This document shows, in pieces, positions 1 to 9,234 of a DNA stretch of 64,000 nucleotides. Position numbers and translations under genes: made by a program. The stretch's first letter is position 1, and each line of letters begins with the position of its first letter. The notes beneath the pieces are model-generated. The model had not been told where the DNA came from. It made no database searches and was given only the letters and a program-made list of their open reading frames with translations. This DNA is from JBGTFE01 sp049799955 (lineage in GTDB: Bacteria; Acidobacteriota; Blastocatellia; Pyrinomonadales; Pyrinomonadaceae). The DNA lies in the NCBI GenBank assembly GCA_049799955.1, contig JBARIW010000077.1, positions 62,001-126,000 on the forward strand, read 5' to 3'.

Positions 1-1500
1 ATTTTGCAAAAGTCGTGTAATTCGATAACGATTAAAAACTTTTTCGCTGAAATATTTTGGCGCATTTAACAATTCATCGGGCATTTTATAATTTGTGAAA
101 AGTTTTCTTCCAGCAATGTGCGTTGCAGTTTGCTGTCTGGAAAAATCAAGATGCGGCATTGTCGCAGTTGAAATTATCGCGTAAGAATCGAATTGCCGAC
201 AAAACTCTTCTAAAAATGCCGTAAAAAATGAATAAAGACGATACGGCAGAGCCTGAATTTCATCAATTAGAAAAACGGTTTTCGAAAAATTCGGCAGTCG
301 TAAAAGCGTCGCGTTTCGATTGCTCAAAAGTGCTTCAAAGACTTGCACGAAAGTTGTAATGATAAATGGATGATCGAATGTTGTTTCGGTAAAACTTTCC
401 TGTAAAAGTCTTTTGACGTTTTCATCGGTTTGCTCATCATCAAGCTTTTTCTGCAATTCTTGAATTGTCTGGTTTTCAGCGCGTGAATCAATCCGCAAAA
501 CGTTATTATCGAATATCTCGCGGCAAATACCTTCAACTTGTTCGGTAATCGAAAGAAATGGCAAAGCATAAATCACACTTAAACTTTTATCTTTCGCCAA
601 TGTCTCTTTTGCCAAAGCAAGAAGCATCATCGTTTTTCCCGCACCGGTCGGAGCGGAAAGTGTGAAAACCCGTTTATTTTCCGTCAATTTTTCGCGCAGA
701 TTTGTAATTGATTCCAGACGCATTACGGTTCGCAAATCGTTCAAAGCATTCTTTTCGTTGAATGACTCCAATTTTGCGTCAATCTTTTTGCCGAAATTGG
801 CTTCAAAATACTTTTCACGTAAATTGCGCCGATTGTAATCTTCATTGTTTCCCGCATCGCGTTTATCGGCTTCGAGCAAACACGCAAAGCAAAATTGAGT
901 TTCAAGAAAAAAAATGAGCGGTTGTTTGTTAAACTTTTCGACAAGCTTGGCTTTAAACAATTTATCTTGAAAATCTATCGAGCAATCTAACGCAAATTGC
1001 TCGTGCGTTTCAATAAATTCAGCAAAATTGTCGTAATCTTTGAATTTCTGCATAAAGTCAGAAATCGGTAAATATGGATTTGTTGACAGAAAGTTTGCCA
1101 GATTAGTTGTTTCTTTCTGGTTAAGAATTCCATTTTCAAAATCCGGCAAATTGCCGTGATGCCTCGCAATCATCGCCAAAAGACTTTGAATTTGTTCGTT
1201 CCGACTTATCCAAGTTGCAAGTTTCGCATTATTTGTCGAACAAAAATTCCCAAAAGCATATGCCGAAAGATAAGCATGTGAGGAATAATCTTTAACTTTT
1301 TCACCCTTTAATTTATGTTGAAAATTTGGATTTATCTTGCCTAAATCGTGAAATAGCGCAGCGATTTCGGCTAGTTTCAGATTAAGCGTAGTCGGCAGAT
1401 TTTCGGTGCGATATTTAACTTTTGCCATTACGCCTCGCAAATGGTCTTGTAAATATTTCTCCGAATGTGATTTGAAAGCAGTTGTTAAATCAATGTCCAT
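1..1500 (-). CDS. cas3: CRISPR-associated helicase/nuclease Cas3 (3' end cut by window edge)
   Basis: Reading the minus strand from ATG at 1500 gives 500 codons open to the edge. An N-terminal HD nuclease domain carries FHDLGK near residues 50-55 and ARHHG further on. A superfamily 2 helicase follows, with Walker A SAPTGAGKT near residue 283 and a DEIQ box near 413. In type I systems Cas3 is recruited by Cascade to unwind and degrade target DNA. The start overlaps the end of cas5 by 16 nt, so the two are translationally linked. The C-terminal helicase lobe lies outside the window; cas4 and cas1 may follow there. Confidence 0.93.
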   Translation of the reverse strand, partial: MDIDLTTAFKSHSEKYLQDHLRGVMAKVKYRTENLPTTLNLKLAEIAALFHDLGKINPNFQHKLKGEKVKDYSSHAYLSAYAFGNFCSTNNAKLATWISRNEQIQSLLAMIARHHGNLPDFENGILNQKETTNLANFLSTNPYLPISDFMQKFKDYDNFAEFIETHEQFALDCSIDFQDKLFKAKLVEKFNKQPLIFFLETQFCFACLLEADKRDAGNNEDYNRRNLREKYFEANFGKKIDAKLESFNEKNALNDLRTVMRLESITNLREKLTENKRVFTLSAPTGAGKTMMLLALAKETLAKDKSLSVIYALPFLSITEQVEGICREIFDNNVLRIDSRAENQTIQELQKKLDDEQTDENVKRLLQESFTETTFDHPFIITTFVQVFEALLSNRNATLLRLPNFSKTVFLIDEIQALPYRLYSFFTAFLEEFCRQFDSYAIISTATMPHLDFSRQQTATHIAGRKLFTNYKMPDELLNAPKYFSEKVFNRYRITRLLQN

Positions 1501-2186
1501 TGTGAACCGTTCGTAAATTCGTAATACTCGCCATTTGCAAAAACTTCCTGATTTTCCGATGGATAAATTACTTTTTCGTATCTGTCGGGCAAATTCCAAA
1601 AGTCGTTATTTTGAAATGTCGGAATTTTTTCCAAGCCAACCCGAAATCTATTTGAAGCAAGTGTTTTGTTGACATCAAACTGATTTTCTTTGACAAAACC
1701 TTTCGTCAAAAAACTTCCGTCTTTTATTTGAAACTGACCAATCGAACTCAATTCGATTTCAGCCGGACAATTATGCAATCCCAAAACAGGCGTAAATTTC
1801 GCTTCGGTTTTTTGAATCGCGGAAACAAATTCATCAAAAATCGCCGATGAGTTTTCGTTTTTCAAAGCCAAAGCAATTATGTTTTCGGGATTTTTCAAAA
1901 ACTCCATTTGTTTCGGTGCTTTTTGCATCATATCCACAACATAGCGCAACGTGAACGCCCAAGACTCCTTCTTAACAGCTTTTTTCACACAAACGCCGTA
2001 AAGCAAATCTTCGGAAAGCTGCGGAAAAAGTTCTGTCATTTCCCTCCGTTCAATGCCCAAAACTGCCCCGATCAAACCGATCAACGCCGTCTTGGTAATA
2101 AAATCATGCGTTAGCGGATTATTGTTTGTTTCGGGCTTGCGAAAATGCCCCCAATTTCCTTTTAGATTAAATAAAATGCCTTTCAT
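1485..2186 (-). CDS. cas5: Type I-B Cascade subunit Cas5
   Basis: This 233-residue protein starts with the Cas5 RAMP signature: a KGNWGHFRKPETN segment, then a Gly-rich ALIGLIGAVLGIER stretch near residues 35-48. Cas5 caps the 5' handle of the crRNA and joins Cas8 to the Cas7 backbone. It sits between cas7 (4-nt overlap at its start) and cas3, the usual I-B order. Length is normal for the family. Confidence 0.92.
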   Translation of the reverse strand: MKGILFNLKGNWGHFRKPETNNNPLTHDFITKTALIGLIGAVLGIERREMTELFPQLSEDLLYGVCVKKAVKKESWAFTLRYVVDMMQKAPKQMEFLKNPENIIALALKNENSSAIFDEFVSAIQKTEAKFTPVLGLHNCPAEIELSSIGQFQIKDGSFLTKGFVKENQFDVNKTLASNRFRVGLEKIPTFQNNDFWNLPDRYEKVIYPSENQEVFANGEYYEFTNGSQWTLI

Positions 2187-3097
2187 ATTTTCATCTCAGT
2201 AAATTTGGGGAACGCGGCAAGTTGATCTCGCCAATCGTTTTTTTCCGTGTAAAAATTTACGGCAGAAACTTTGTCGCTGTTGGCAATTTCAGTCAACGCC
2301 GAAAAATCAAGAGAATAATCATCGGAATTGCGGATTTGCTCATCGCGTTTCTCCGAATCAAGCTTGATAAATCTGTCCACACCGTATAGTTTTTTATTCG
2401 GCTCTGAATAAACGATTTGAATTAATAAAAGCGAATTTTGATTGGATTTTGTGCGTGTATTGGCATTATTCACGCTTTCCCAAAGGGCTTTGAACATTGC
2501 GGAAATATCGTCTTCCGTCAAACCCGTATGTTTTGCTGAAAACGGGTTTATCCAACCGTGAATCTGATTGATCGAATAAGGAACGACTGTTGTTGTACCG
2601 ATTGAACCTTGTTTATTTCCTTCATCGGAAATTAGTGTTGAAGTGTTTTGGTGAATTCTTAAATCTACTTTATTTAATGATGGGTTAAGCAATGAGAATT
2701 GAATTGCGCCTGTTAAATTGAACGCTGAAACATTTTCGTCATCTTCAGTTTTCTTTTTACCTTTCTCTTTTTGAATAGGTATTACTGCCCCAAACATACG
2801 AACGTCAATCAAAGTTAATGCAAAATCCCTTGCAGACAGATTTTTATCCGATCTTTTCTCAAAAAGCATTTTGAATCTTTGTCCACCAGTCAATTTATTT
2901 TCCGGGTCTGGATTTGCAACATAAATGTCTTGACCAATTTGGTGAAAATAGTCGCGGATGAATCGTTTTATACGAACATCGCTAATTAAAATTTTTTTTG
3001 TTTCGTCATCGTAGCGTTGTTCGCTTGTAAACGGATCGCCATTTGGCATTGAAAAAGAACTTTCGTAAAGAAATAGAATTTCGGATTTGTTAATCAT
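2183..3097 (-). CDS. cas7: Type I-B Cascade backbone protein Cas7 (Csh2-like)
   Basis: About 304 residues from the chosen ATG. An upstream in-frame TTG at 3163 is possible but lies within cas8. The ATG at 3097 overlaps the cas8 stop by 8 nt and begins with the family-like segment MINKSEILFLYESSFSMPNG. The ISDVRIKRFIRDY segment and a later GAIQFSLL segment fit Csh2/Cas7, which polymerises along the crRNA spacer. Neighbours cas8 and cas5 support the call. Confidence 0.9.
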   Translation of the reverse strand: MINKSEILFLYESSFSMPNGDPFTSEQRYDDETKKILISDVRIKRFIRDYFHQIGQDIYVANPDPENKLTGGQRFKMLFEKRSDKNLSARDFALTLIDVRMFGAVIPIQKEKGKKKTEDDENVSAFNLTGAIQFSLLNPSLNKVDLRIHQNTSTLISDEGNKQGSIGTTTVVPYSINQIHGWINPFSAKHTGLTEDDISAMFKALWESVNNANTRTKSNQNSLLLIQIVYSEPNKKLYGVDRFIKLDSEKRDEQIRNSDDYSLDFSALTEIANSDKVSAVNFYTEKNDWRDQLAAFPKFTEMKI

Positions 3098-4814
3098 TAT
3101 TTTCTCCTTTATTTTCTGGTGTTTCAAAGTTTTTAAAGAATCCTTCAAAAAATCCGACAACAAAATATCTGCGGTCGTAATTATGCGGTTCTACTGTAAT
3201 TTTGCTCATAAATTTTCCAAAATCTTCTTTCAGATTTGGAAATGCTTTATCGTGCATCTCAAGTTTTTCACATATAAAACCTGCAAAGTCCATTAAGTTA
3301 TCAACATCTGTTACCCGACGTGAAAGTTGACCTACATAAGTTTTTTTGAAGGAATTTATTTTCCGCGAAACAGGTTGAGCCATTTGTCCGAGGAGCATTC
3401 CAGCCTCGTAACTTGGCGATTCAAACATATTTTTCATTTCTTCGTCTCCATATTCATTTCGTAATTTAACTAAAAATTCATAATCGAATTTGAGGAAATT
3501 AAAAGGACTACCTTTATCATTTCTGATATTAAATTCTGTCTTTTCAATAAAAGCAGAAAGTAAAACATCATCTCTGTAATAATTTCCCGAATAAATCTGC
3601 GGTAAAACTCTGAGCAAATGACTTTGATATTTTTTCTTGTCTTTTGTTACATCACCCAAAATATTCAGAAAGGACTTTTTAATACTTAAAGGTTTGATTT
3701 TGTCGTTTTTGCCGAAAATCTTTTCTCTTTCTGCCTCAATATTAAGTCTTATATCTAAAATTCGTTCGCTTAACTCAACCAGTAAATCTCTTTCAAGATT
3801 TGCTAATTCGATAACATCAACGTCAGGGCTAGAGCCACCGCTTGCTTTACTAAAAATTACATCAAACTGAATAAAATTTTTAGAAACGTCAGACGTAAAT
3901 GGTAAAAAAAAATCGTCTGGTTGATTATTATCAGAAATTATTCCAACTGCCGCTGTATGTCTTGCAAGTCCTTTACTATCGAAATATTCTTCTATGTTTT
4001 TAGCAGATAAATTTTCACCTTTTGGTAGGACATTTATTTTAATTTTATCTATACGAATAATGTCTTGTAATGAATAATCAATAGAATAGAACAAATCCAA
4101 AACTTCCTCGATTGAATTGAATACGCGGGTCTTGTAAATATTCTCCTTATGAAAATTAGGGAATTTTAGGTCTTTCTTTGGCGAGGCAAGAGTTTTGTAT
4201 AAATATTTTCGCAATACGATTTGACCATTCTGTTTCTCAAGAAATTCTTCAAGCATCTTCTCGTTAAGAATTTTGAATTCCTCTTTAAACTGATACCAGT
4301 GTCTTTCTTTTCTTCCAATGAAATCGAAATGCAAGTAACACTGTTTCCCTTTAGCATTTTCAGATAAAATTTGTTCAATCAAATCTTTGTTATTTGTAAA
4401 ACTTTGCCGAAACTTATTGATGGCTGTTCCTACAAAAAATTCTTCATCTTTAGCTGTTCTTAAAAAAGCGTTCTTTGTCGCATCAATTCGATAAGAGCCT
4501 TGTTCTTTACCATCTTTATCAATTGAATAAAAAATATCTCCCCAAAGATATTTAACTGAACTGTCTGCATCAGAGGTCTTATATTTCAAATAATAAAACT
4601 CGTCTATGATATTTTCGTTGTGAAAATTCATTTCCAAATTGTCAAAATCAAAGCTGAAATCTTCGCGCACAGGTAAATTAAGATAAACCACATCCATTTT
4701 GATTATTCCCGTTTTGGTTCTTTCAATTTGAGGCGCAGATTTAATATAGCGATGGTGTTGAAGCCGTTCTTCTTTTCGTAATATTTTGCCAATTTGTAAA
4801 AGTGTATCAAGCAT
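3090..4814 (-). CDS. cas8b: Type I-B Cascade large subunit Cas8b (TM1802/Csh1-like)
   Basis: This 574-residue protein resembles the TM1802/Csh1 group by length, position and segments such as DVIELANLERDLLVELSERI. No Zn-ribbon cysteine cluster is obvious. Large subunits of this type recognise the PAM and position the target DNA. The gene overlaps cas6 upstream by 8 nt and cas7 downstream by 8 nt. Cas8b diverges rapidly, so the subtype call rests partly on the gene order. Confidence 0.85.
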   Translation of the reverse strand: MLDTLLQIGKILRKEERLQHHRYIKSAPQIERTKTGIIKMDVVYLNLPVREDFSFDFDNLEMNFHNENIIDEFYYLKYKTSDADSSVKYLWGDIFYSIDKDGKEQGSYRIDATKNAFLRTAKDEEFFVGTAINKFRQSFTNNKDLIEQILSENAKGKQCYLHFDFIGRKERHWYQFKEEFKILNEKMLEEFLEKQNGQIVLRKYLYKTLASPKKDLKFPNFHKENIYKTRVFNSIEEVLDLFYSIDYSLQDIIRIDKIKINVLPKGENLSAKNIEEYFDSKGLARHTAAVGIISDNNQPDDFFLPFTSDVSKNFIQFDVIFSKASGGSSPDVDVIELANLERDLLVELSERILDIRLNIEAEREKIFGKNDKIKPLSIKKSFLNILGDVTKDKKKYQSHLLRVLPQIYSGNYYRDDVLLSAFIEKTEFNIRNDKGSPFNFLKFDYEFLVKLRNEYGDEEMKNMFESPSYEAGMLLGQMAQPVSRKINSFKKTYVGQLSRRVTDVDNLMDFAGFICEKLEMHDKAFPNLKEDFGKFMSKITVEPHNYDRRYFVVGFFEGFFKNFETPENKGENND

Positions 4815-5517
4815 TTTCTAATTCCTCCTTCAAACTTCCAAAACAGCTTCCCGTGCTGTTGCCGATGCCGACGTTCCAGGCAAAGCGCACAGCTTGAGAT
4901 GTGCCTTCGACAATTACGGGGCAGATGCTCGCCTTGTGGTTGATTTCTTTAATGCGAACGAGCTTTATTTTCGGATTTGCAAATTCACGGTCAAAGCAAA
5001 CTTTTACTTGTTTATCTTCGTCCGAGAATCGGGTTTCGTTTGAATCTTGATTTGCCGCATCCATTTTGTGAACGAGTGTTTTAGTTAAAATTTCATCGGC
5101 TTCGGGTTCGCAGTAAAGATAATGATGCGGCGGTTTGCCGTTTGATGGAGATTTGCCTTTGGCAAAGACCGGGCTGGCGACTTTGAATTTGTATTTTGTG
5201 CCGAAATCCGGCGTGATTTGCTGCCGGATTTGCGAAACGCGCATTCCGCAAAACATTTCCGGCTGCCCAAGCGCGCCGTTTACTAATTTTTCAACATATT
5301 GGTCTTCATAAAAACTAACAAACCAGCTCGCTCCGTTCGGAAACTCCAAACGATTGGCGACTCTTCGGCTGCCGTCCAGCCACGCGAGCGAATAGAGGCT
5401 GATTTTATCGTGCAAATCATTATCTTTGAGCCATTTGTGAAATACGCCCGTCAGCCAATGCTGATACGCAAAAGGCACGGGTTCGGTGTTTGGCGAAATT
5501 GTAAAGTGAAGCCTCAT
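4807..5517 (-). CDS. cas6: crRNA-processing endoribonuclease Cas6
   Basis: This 236-residue RAMP protein starts MRLHFTISPN, and its C-terminus carries the Gly-rich loop GIGNSTGSCFGSL typical of Cas6. A conserved YQHWLTGVFHKWL segment with a histidine lies near the N-terminus. Cas6 cuts within each repeat and would leave the 8-nt ATTGAAAC handle seen at the repeat ends here. It is the first cas gene of the minus-strand operon, 76 nt after the WYL regulator. Confidence 0.9.
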   Translation of the reverse strand: MRLHFTISPNTEPVPFAYQHWLTGVFHKWLKDNDLHDKISLYSLAWLDGSRRVANRLEFPNGASWFVSFYEDQYVEKLVNGALGQPEMFCGMRVSQIRQQITPDFGTKYKFKVASPVFAKGKSPSNGKPPHHYLYCEPEADEILTKTLVHKMDAANQDSNETRFSDEDKQVKVCFDREFANPKIKLVRIKEINHKASICPVIVEGTSQAVRFAWNVGIGNSTGSCFGSLKEELENA

Positions 5518-5593
5518 TTGGTTTTTCTTTGTTGTTAGATAAAAATCATATCAATCAAATAGGTCAAGTATTCTCCTCGATTTGAAGATTTTT

Positions 5594-6598
5594 CTAAAAA
5601 TGTTCTAAACCCTTCAGTAAAATCTCTCTGACTTCCTCACGTATTTCTTTCGGCGAAACGATTTCGACATCAGGCAGCCAACTCAAAATAAATCTCGTCA
5701 ATCCGCGACCGCGAGCCACATTCATTTCAATTGTGATTGTTTCCGGCGAGTTGCCGCGATGTTGTTTTCTTTCAATCGTTTTCTGCGAAGGATGAAATTT
5801 CCTCTCCGCAAATATTCGCGCCGTAATGCCTTTCGCTTTTAATCTAACCACTACAGGCTTACCGTGAATACCGTTAAAACAATTATCTTCAAGATATTCT
5901 TTCAAATTAAATTCTTTCGGACGATTGAAACTTTCACTCAACTCTTTTACATTGGCGATTCGCTCAATCGAAAATACGCGGAGTTCCTTATAATTCGGCT
6001 CATAGGCGACAAGTTTCAAAGTTGCTCCGTCCGGGTCAAAATAAACAGCATAAGGCTCTAAAACGCGCGTTTTTTCTTCATTACTAGTCAATGAATGGTA
6101 ATGAGCTAAAACTTTCTTCCTGCGCACCGCGCACGAAGCTAAACGGTCTATTGTTTCTGTATGCTGACCGAAATTCTTTGCCGGAATTGCCGACGAACCA
6201 TATACGTTCGATAACGCGTCCATTCTTTCCCTGACCGAAGTAGGCAAAGACTTTCTGATTTTTTCAAGCAGCGTCTCGGCGTATCCAGCATAGGGTGAAC
6301 CTTTGGCGGTAATACCGATGCCGGCAATTGATTCCTGAGCAAGCAGAAGCGTAGCGAGTTCTTCAATCGATACTTGGGGAAATTCAAAATTAAAGCCGTC
6401 GGCAAATTGATAAAAAACCTCTCTTCCTTCACGCTTTGTTACAATCGGATATTCATTTCCGAGTGCGTCAATATCACGGCTGATTGTCTTGGCATTGACA
6501 CCGTATTCACGCGCTAGTTCCTGCCGTGAATGAGGTCGGCGAACCAATCTGAAAAGTATCTGGATAAGCCTCTCCGTGAGAGCTATTCGATAACTCAT
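5594..6598 (-). CDS. HTH-WYL transcriptional regulator of the cas locus
   Basis: This 334-residue protein has an N-terminal winged-helix HTH (SRQELAREYGVNAKTISRDIDAL, about residues 23-46). A WYL-type domain follows around residues 165-240 (LEPYAVYFDPDGATLKLVAY, then the ELRVFSIERI strand). WYL proteins are frequent ligand-sensing repressors in CRISPR loci. It lies directly upstream of cas6 on the same strand and divergent from cas2, so it could control both from the 94-bp gap at 6599-6692. The role is inferred from position. Confidence 0.85.
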   Translation of the reverse strand: MSYRIALTERLIQILFRLVRRPHSRQELAREYGVNAKTISRDIDALGNEYPIVTKREGREVFYQFADGFNFEFPQVSIEELATLLLAQESIAGIGITAKGSPYAGYAETLLEKIRKSLPTSVRERMDALSNVYGSSAIPAKNFGQHTETIDRLASCAVRRKKVLAHYHSLTSNEEKTRVLEPYAVYFDPDGATLKLVAYEPNYKELRVFSIERIANVKELSESFNRPKEFNLKEYLEDNCFNGIHGKPVVVRLKAKGITARIFAERKFHPSQKTIERKQHRGNSPETITIEMNVARGRGLTRFILSWLPDVEIVSPKEIREEVREILLKGLEHF

Positions 6599-6692
6599 TC
6601 TTGCTATCCGACAAAACTACTTGGAAATCTGTTTGAAGTTTTATACCATACAAAGGTTAAAAAGTCATCATTTTTTTTATTATAGAAAGTTT

Positions 6693-6956
6693 ATGTATGT
6701 ATTGATTGTTTACGACGTAGCGGTCGAGCGGGTTACAAAAGTGCATAAATGCCTGAAACGCTTTCTACACTGGCGGCAGAATTCCGTTTTTGAAGGCGAG
6801 TTGACTGATGCCCAAATTGAAAATGTCAGAAATGATTTGCGCAAAATCATTGATGATGAAATCGACTCGATTTTGCTCTATATTGCCCGCGATGCGAGAT
6901 GGCTCAAACGCGAATCTCTTGGACAAGATAAAAACTCAACTGATAATTTATTATAG
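6693..6956 (+). CDS. cas2: CRISPR adaptation protein Cas2
   Basis: From the ATG at 6693 the protein has 87 residues and begins MYVLIVYDVAVERVTKVHKCL, the Cas2 beta1 strand with its conserved Asp. A longer reading from 6621 adds a non-homologous tail, so it was rejected. Cas2 bridges two Cas1 dimers during spacer acquisition. Here it is separated from the effector operon, on the opposite strand, immediately before the array. cas1 is not in the window. Confidence 0.92.
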   Translation: MYVLIVYDVAVERVTKVHKCLKRFLHWRQNSVFEGELTDAQIENVRNDLRKIIDDEIDSILLYIARDARWLKRESLGQDKNSTDNLL

Positions 6957-7207
6957 AACTTCGAATTCAGAATTTTTACGAAAATTTCAGTCTGGGAGAA
7001 TTGTCTTTTCGGTAAAATCATAAATTATTGTCTTTAGTAGTAAAGAAATTATTGTGAAGATTAATGTTAATAACTAATCTTATATTTAATAATCAGATGC
7101 TTACAGATTTTACACAATAGAGGCTGACGATATTTTGGTTAAGATTATCTTTATAAAATTGAGCTACGTTAAGTAAAAACATTATATCTTTACAGCTATT
7201 ATGTTCA
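6957..7207 (+). promoter_or_regulatory. AT-rich CRISPR leader region
   Basis: About 250 bp between the cas2 stop and the first repeat are very AT-rich, with no plausible gene. The repeats end in ATTGAAAC on the plus strand, the usual I-B crRNA 5' handle, so transcription should run left to right and this would be the leader. No clear -10/-35 pair was identified. The assignment rests on position and orientation. Confidence 0.55.
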
Positions 7208-7701
7208 CTTTCAATTGAACCAATATGGTATTGAAAGCCGAAAGGCTCGACATAATGCTGGTGCGCGGGAAAAGTTTTATTTGAATCAATATGGTATTGA
7301 AACGTGAAGAAAAAGGACAAACCGCAATTTCAGCAGATCCTTTTAATCGAATCAATATGGTAATGAAACCATCTTGATGTTATCAATGATAAATCTTGAT
7401 GCTATCAGTGATAAAAAGGAAGAACTGCTTTTAATTGAACCAATTTGGAATTGAAATTCCTTTTATCCAAATAATCGCGCTCTGAATCTGCCAGATTTTT
7501 AATCGAACCAATATGGTATTGAAATCAAGATTATTTGACAAAATATGTAAAAGGTAAGGCGATTATTAATGGAACCAATATGGTATTGAAACGTGTGAAT
7601 CATCGTCATTACGCCGGTTTTGCAAATCTCTTTAATTAAATCAACGTGGTATTGAAACTAATATTTTAGGACGGGATGTTTTACTATCATTTGTATAGTT
7701 A

Positions 7702-8704
7702 ACCCCGTGTGCAAATTAATTTGATAAAAGCTGAGCCATTTGTAATGGTTCACAACCTTGTTTCTGACATAAACCGACGAATATCGTATGCGCCAGAACT
7801 TTTCTCAAAAGTCGGGAACAGAAATGCCAGCAATCACGCGCCCAAACGCGTTTGATTGTAAAGCGTCCGGCGAGCTGCCCGATAACTGTTTCAATGCGTC
7901 GCCGCAAATTCGTCAACGAGCGCGGAAACTTTCTCTTCTCATATTTTGCTTTGCGAAACGGCGCAATAATCTGCAAGCCTTTTTCACGGGCGCGAGCTAA
8001 GAAATCCGGCGACCAGTAATTTCTATCGCCAAGCGCGAAACCTTTAACGTTTTCAAACAGTTCTTCAGCGACTTTGATTTCGTGAACATTGGCGGGCGCA
8101 AACTCAAAAGCCGTAATTATGCCCGGCAACGCGACGCGCAAGTGAAATCTGACTCCGAAGAAAGTCTGCCGCGCCACCTCGTCATAGCCGAAAGCGGAAA
8201 TCTCACGCAAGGTTCGGCACCGGTTAGCTCTGGCAAAACGACAAACTTCGACGGGAAAACTGTCAATCAGCGAAATTTGGCGGTCAAATTTCAAATCTCT
8301 CAAAACAGCTTGCCAAAGCTGCTCTTTAACACGCCACAAATTCGCGGCTTGGCGCACGAAGCTCGTTCGATGAACGCGTCTCAGATTTGGAAACAATGTT
8401 TGGTGATGACGGCGGAAATATTCATAAATCTGCTTGTCCTGACTGAATCCGAGAAATTCGCCGACCGTTTCAATCGTCAACACTTCGGCGTCCGAAAGCA
8501 GCGGCGCGCGTCCGCGTTGACGAAGGCGTTTTCCACTGAAAATAGTTTGCAAGTGGTCGTCAATCTGACAAAAAACCGATATAATCAAAGTGTCCAAGTC
8601 CATCGAAAACCTCCTGAAAAAAAGCGTCGAATACTTTTTATTAGAAGGCTTCCCGGCTTGGACTTTCAACTTTTCAAATATCAATTATTATTTGCACACG
8701 GGGT
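7702..8704 (-). mobile_element. Complete IS982-family insertion sequence inside the CRISPR array
   Basis: This 1003-bp element has perfect 15-bp terminal inverted repeats starting ACCCCGTGTGCAAAT at both ends (7702-7716 and complement of 8690-8704). It is flanked by a 6-bp direct repeat TAGTTA at 7696-7701 and 8705-8710. It carries one transposase gene whose stop codon starts in the left inverted repeat. Size, ends and transposase agree with IS982. The intact repeats and ORF suggest recent insertion. Confidence 0.93.
7716..8603 (-). CDS. IS982-family transposase
   Basis: The ATG at 8603 follows a strong AGGAGG at about 8 nt and gives 295 residues; the longer reading from 8684 is not supported. 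Recognisable IS982 segments are LLSDAEVLTIETVGEFLG near the N-terminus, RTSFVRQAANLW, a first catalytic Asp in ISLIDSFPVEVC, a second in FALGDRNYW, and the final Glu region RRRIETVIGQLAGRF. The DDE catalytic set appears complete, so the enzyme may be active. Confidence 0.92.
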   Translation of the reverse strand: MDLDTLIISVFCQIDDHLQTIFSGKRLRQRGRAPLLSDAEVLTIETVGEFLGFSQDKQIYEYFRRHHQTLFPNLRRVHRTSFVRQAANLWRVKEQLWQAVLRDLKFDRQISLIDSFPVEVCRFARANRCRTLREISAFGYDEVARQTFFGVRFHLRVALPGIITAFEFAPANVHEIKVAEELFENVKGFALGDRNYWSPDFLARAREKGLQIIAPFRKAKYEKRKFPRSLTNLRRRIETVIGQLAGRFTIKRVWARDCWHFCSRLLRKVLAHTIFVGLCQKQGCEPLQMAQLLSN

Positions 8705-9210
8705 TAGTTAATTCAACTGTATAGTTAATTCAACCAATATGGTATTGAAACTTTTTTATTTTGCTCTAAGCCCATCTGATTTTCAATCTTTTAATTGAAC
8801 CAATATGGAATTGAAACCTATGTCCCGTTTAGTAATCATTATGAATATTTACACTTTTTAATTGAACCAGTATGGAATTGAAACATTACTGCTATTTCGG
8901 GAAGCTCGCGCACGAATTATTTTATTAATTGAACCAGCAAGGTATTGAAAAGCCACACATGAGAACTTTTCAAAAACCTATTTTTTAATCTGGAATTACA
9001 GAAGCAAAACTAAGTCTAGTTAAAATTAGCTGCTTATAAATTATTCAAACTAAATAAAACCCGAAAACAGATTTGAAAATCTTCCTGTGAATAATTTGAA
9101 TGAACTTAAATCAAATAAGGGTGTCAAAAGGGTGCCAACTAATCGAAAATCAACGATTCCAAACAAATTTATCTAAACTCATTTAAAACATAAACGATTA
9201 TTATTCAAAC

Positions 9211-9234
9211 ATTTACAAACTTAAACAAATTCAG
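9211..9234 (+). repeat. 24-bp direct repeat, copy 1 (possible integrase arm-type site)
   Basis: ATTTACAAACTTAAAC and the following 8 nt match 9364-9387 at 19 of 24 positions. Both copies lie just upstream of the tRNA-Phe fragment. Direct repeats beside an attachment core can be arm-type sites of tyrosine integrases. No integrase gene is present, so the role is speculative. Confidence 0.4.

Larger units (their letters stand above)
7208..8951 (+). CRISPR. Degenerate type I-B CRISPR array (11 repeats) split by an IS
   Basis: Eleven 30-nt repeats start at 7208, 7274, 7340, 7428, 7496, 7563, 7629, 8722, 8788, 8855 and 8922. The shared core is GAACCAATATGGTATTGAAA, followed by C in most copies. 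Nearly every copy has one to several substitutions, for example GAATCAATATGG, AAATCAACGTGG and GAACCAGCAAGG, so the array looks old. Most spacers are 36-38 nt. Two are longer (58 nt, and 54 nt once the insertion is removed), and both contain tandem duplications. An IS982-type element lies in the seventh spacer. The last repeat ends GAAAA and is probably the trailer end. Confidence 0.93.

Noticed and set aside
7093..7320. 75-codon minus-strand frame over the first CRISPR repeats
   Set aside because: Made of repeat and spacer sequence (FQYHI recurs because the repeat recurs).
8082..8711. 209-codon frame antisense to the IS982 transposase
   Set aside because: Lies wholly opposite a well-supported transposase and runs across the inverted repeat; a shadow frame.
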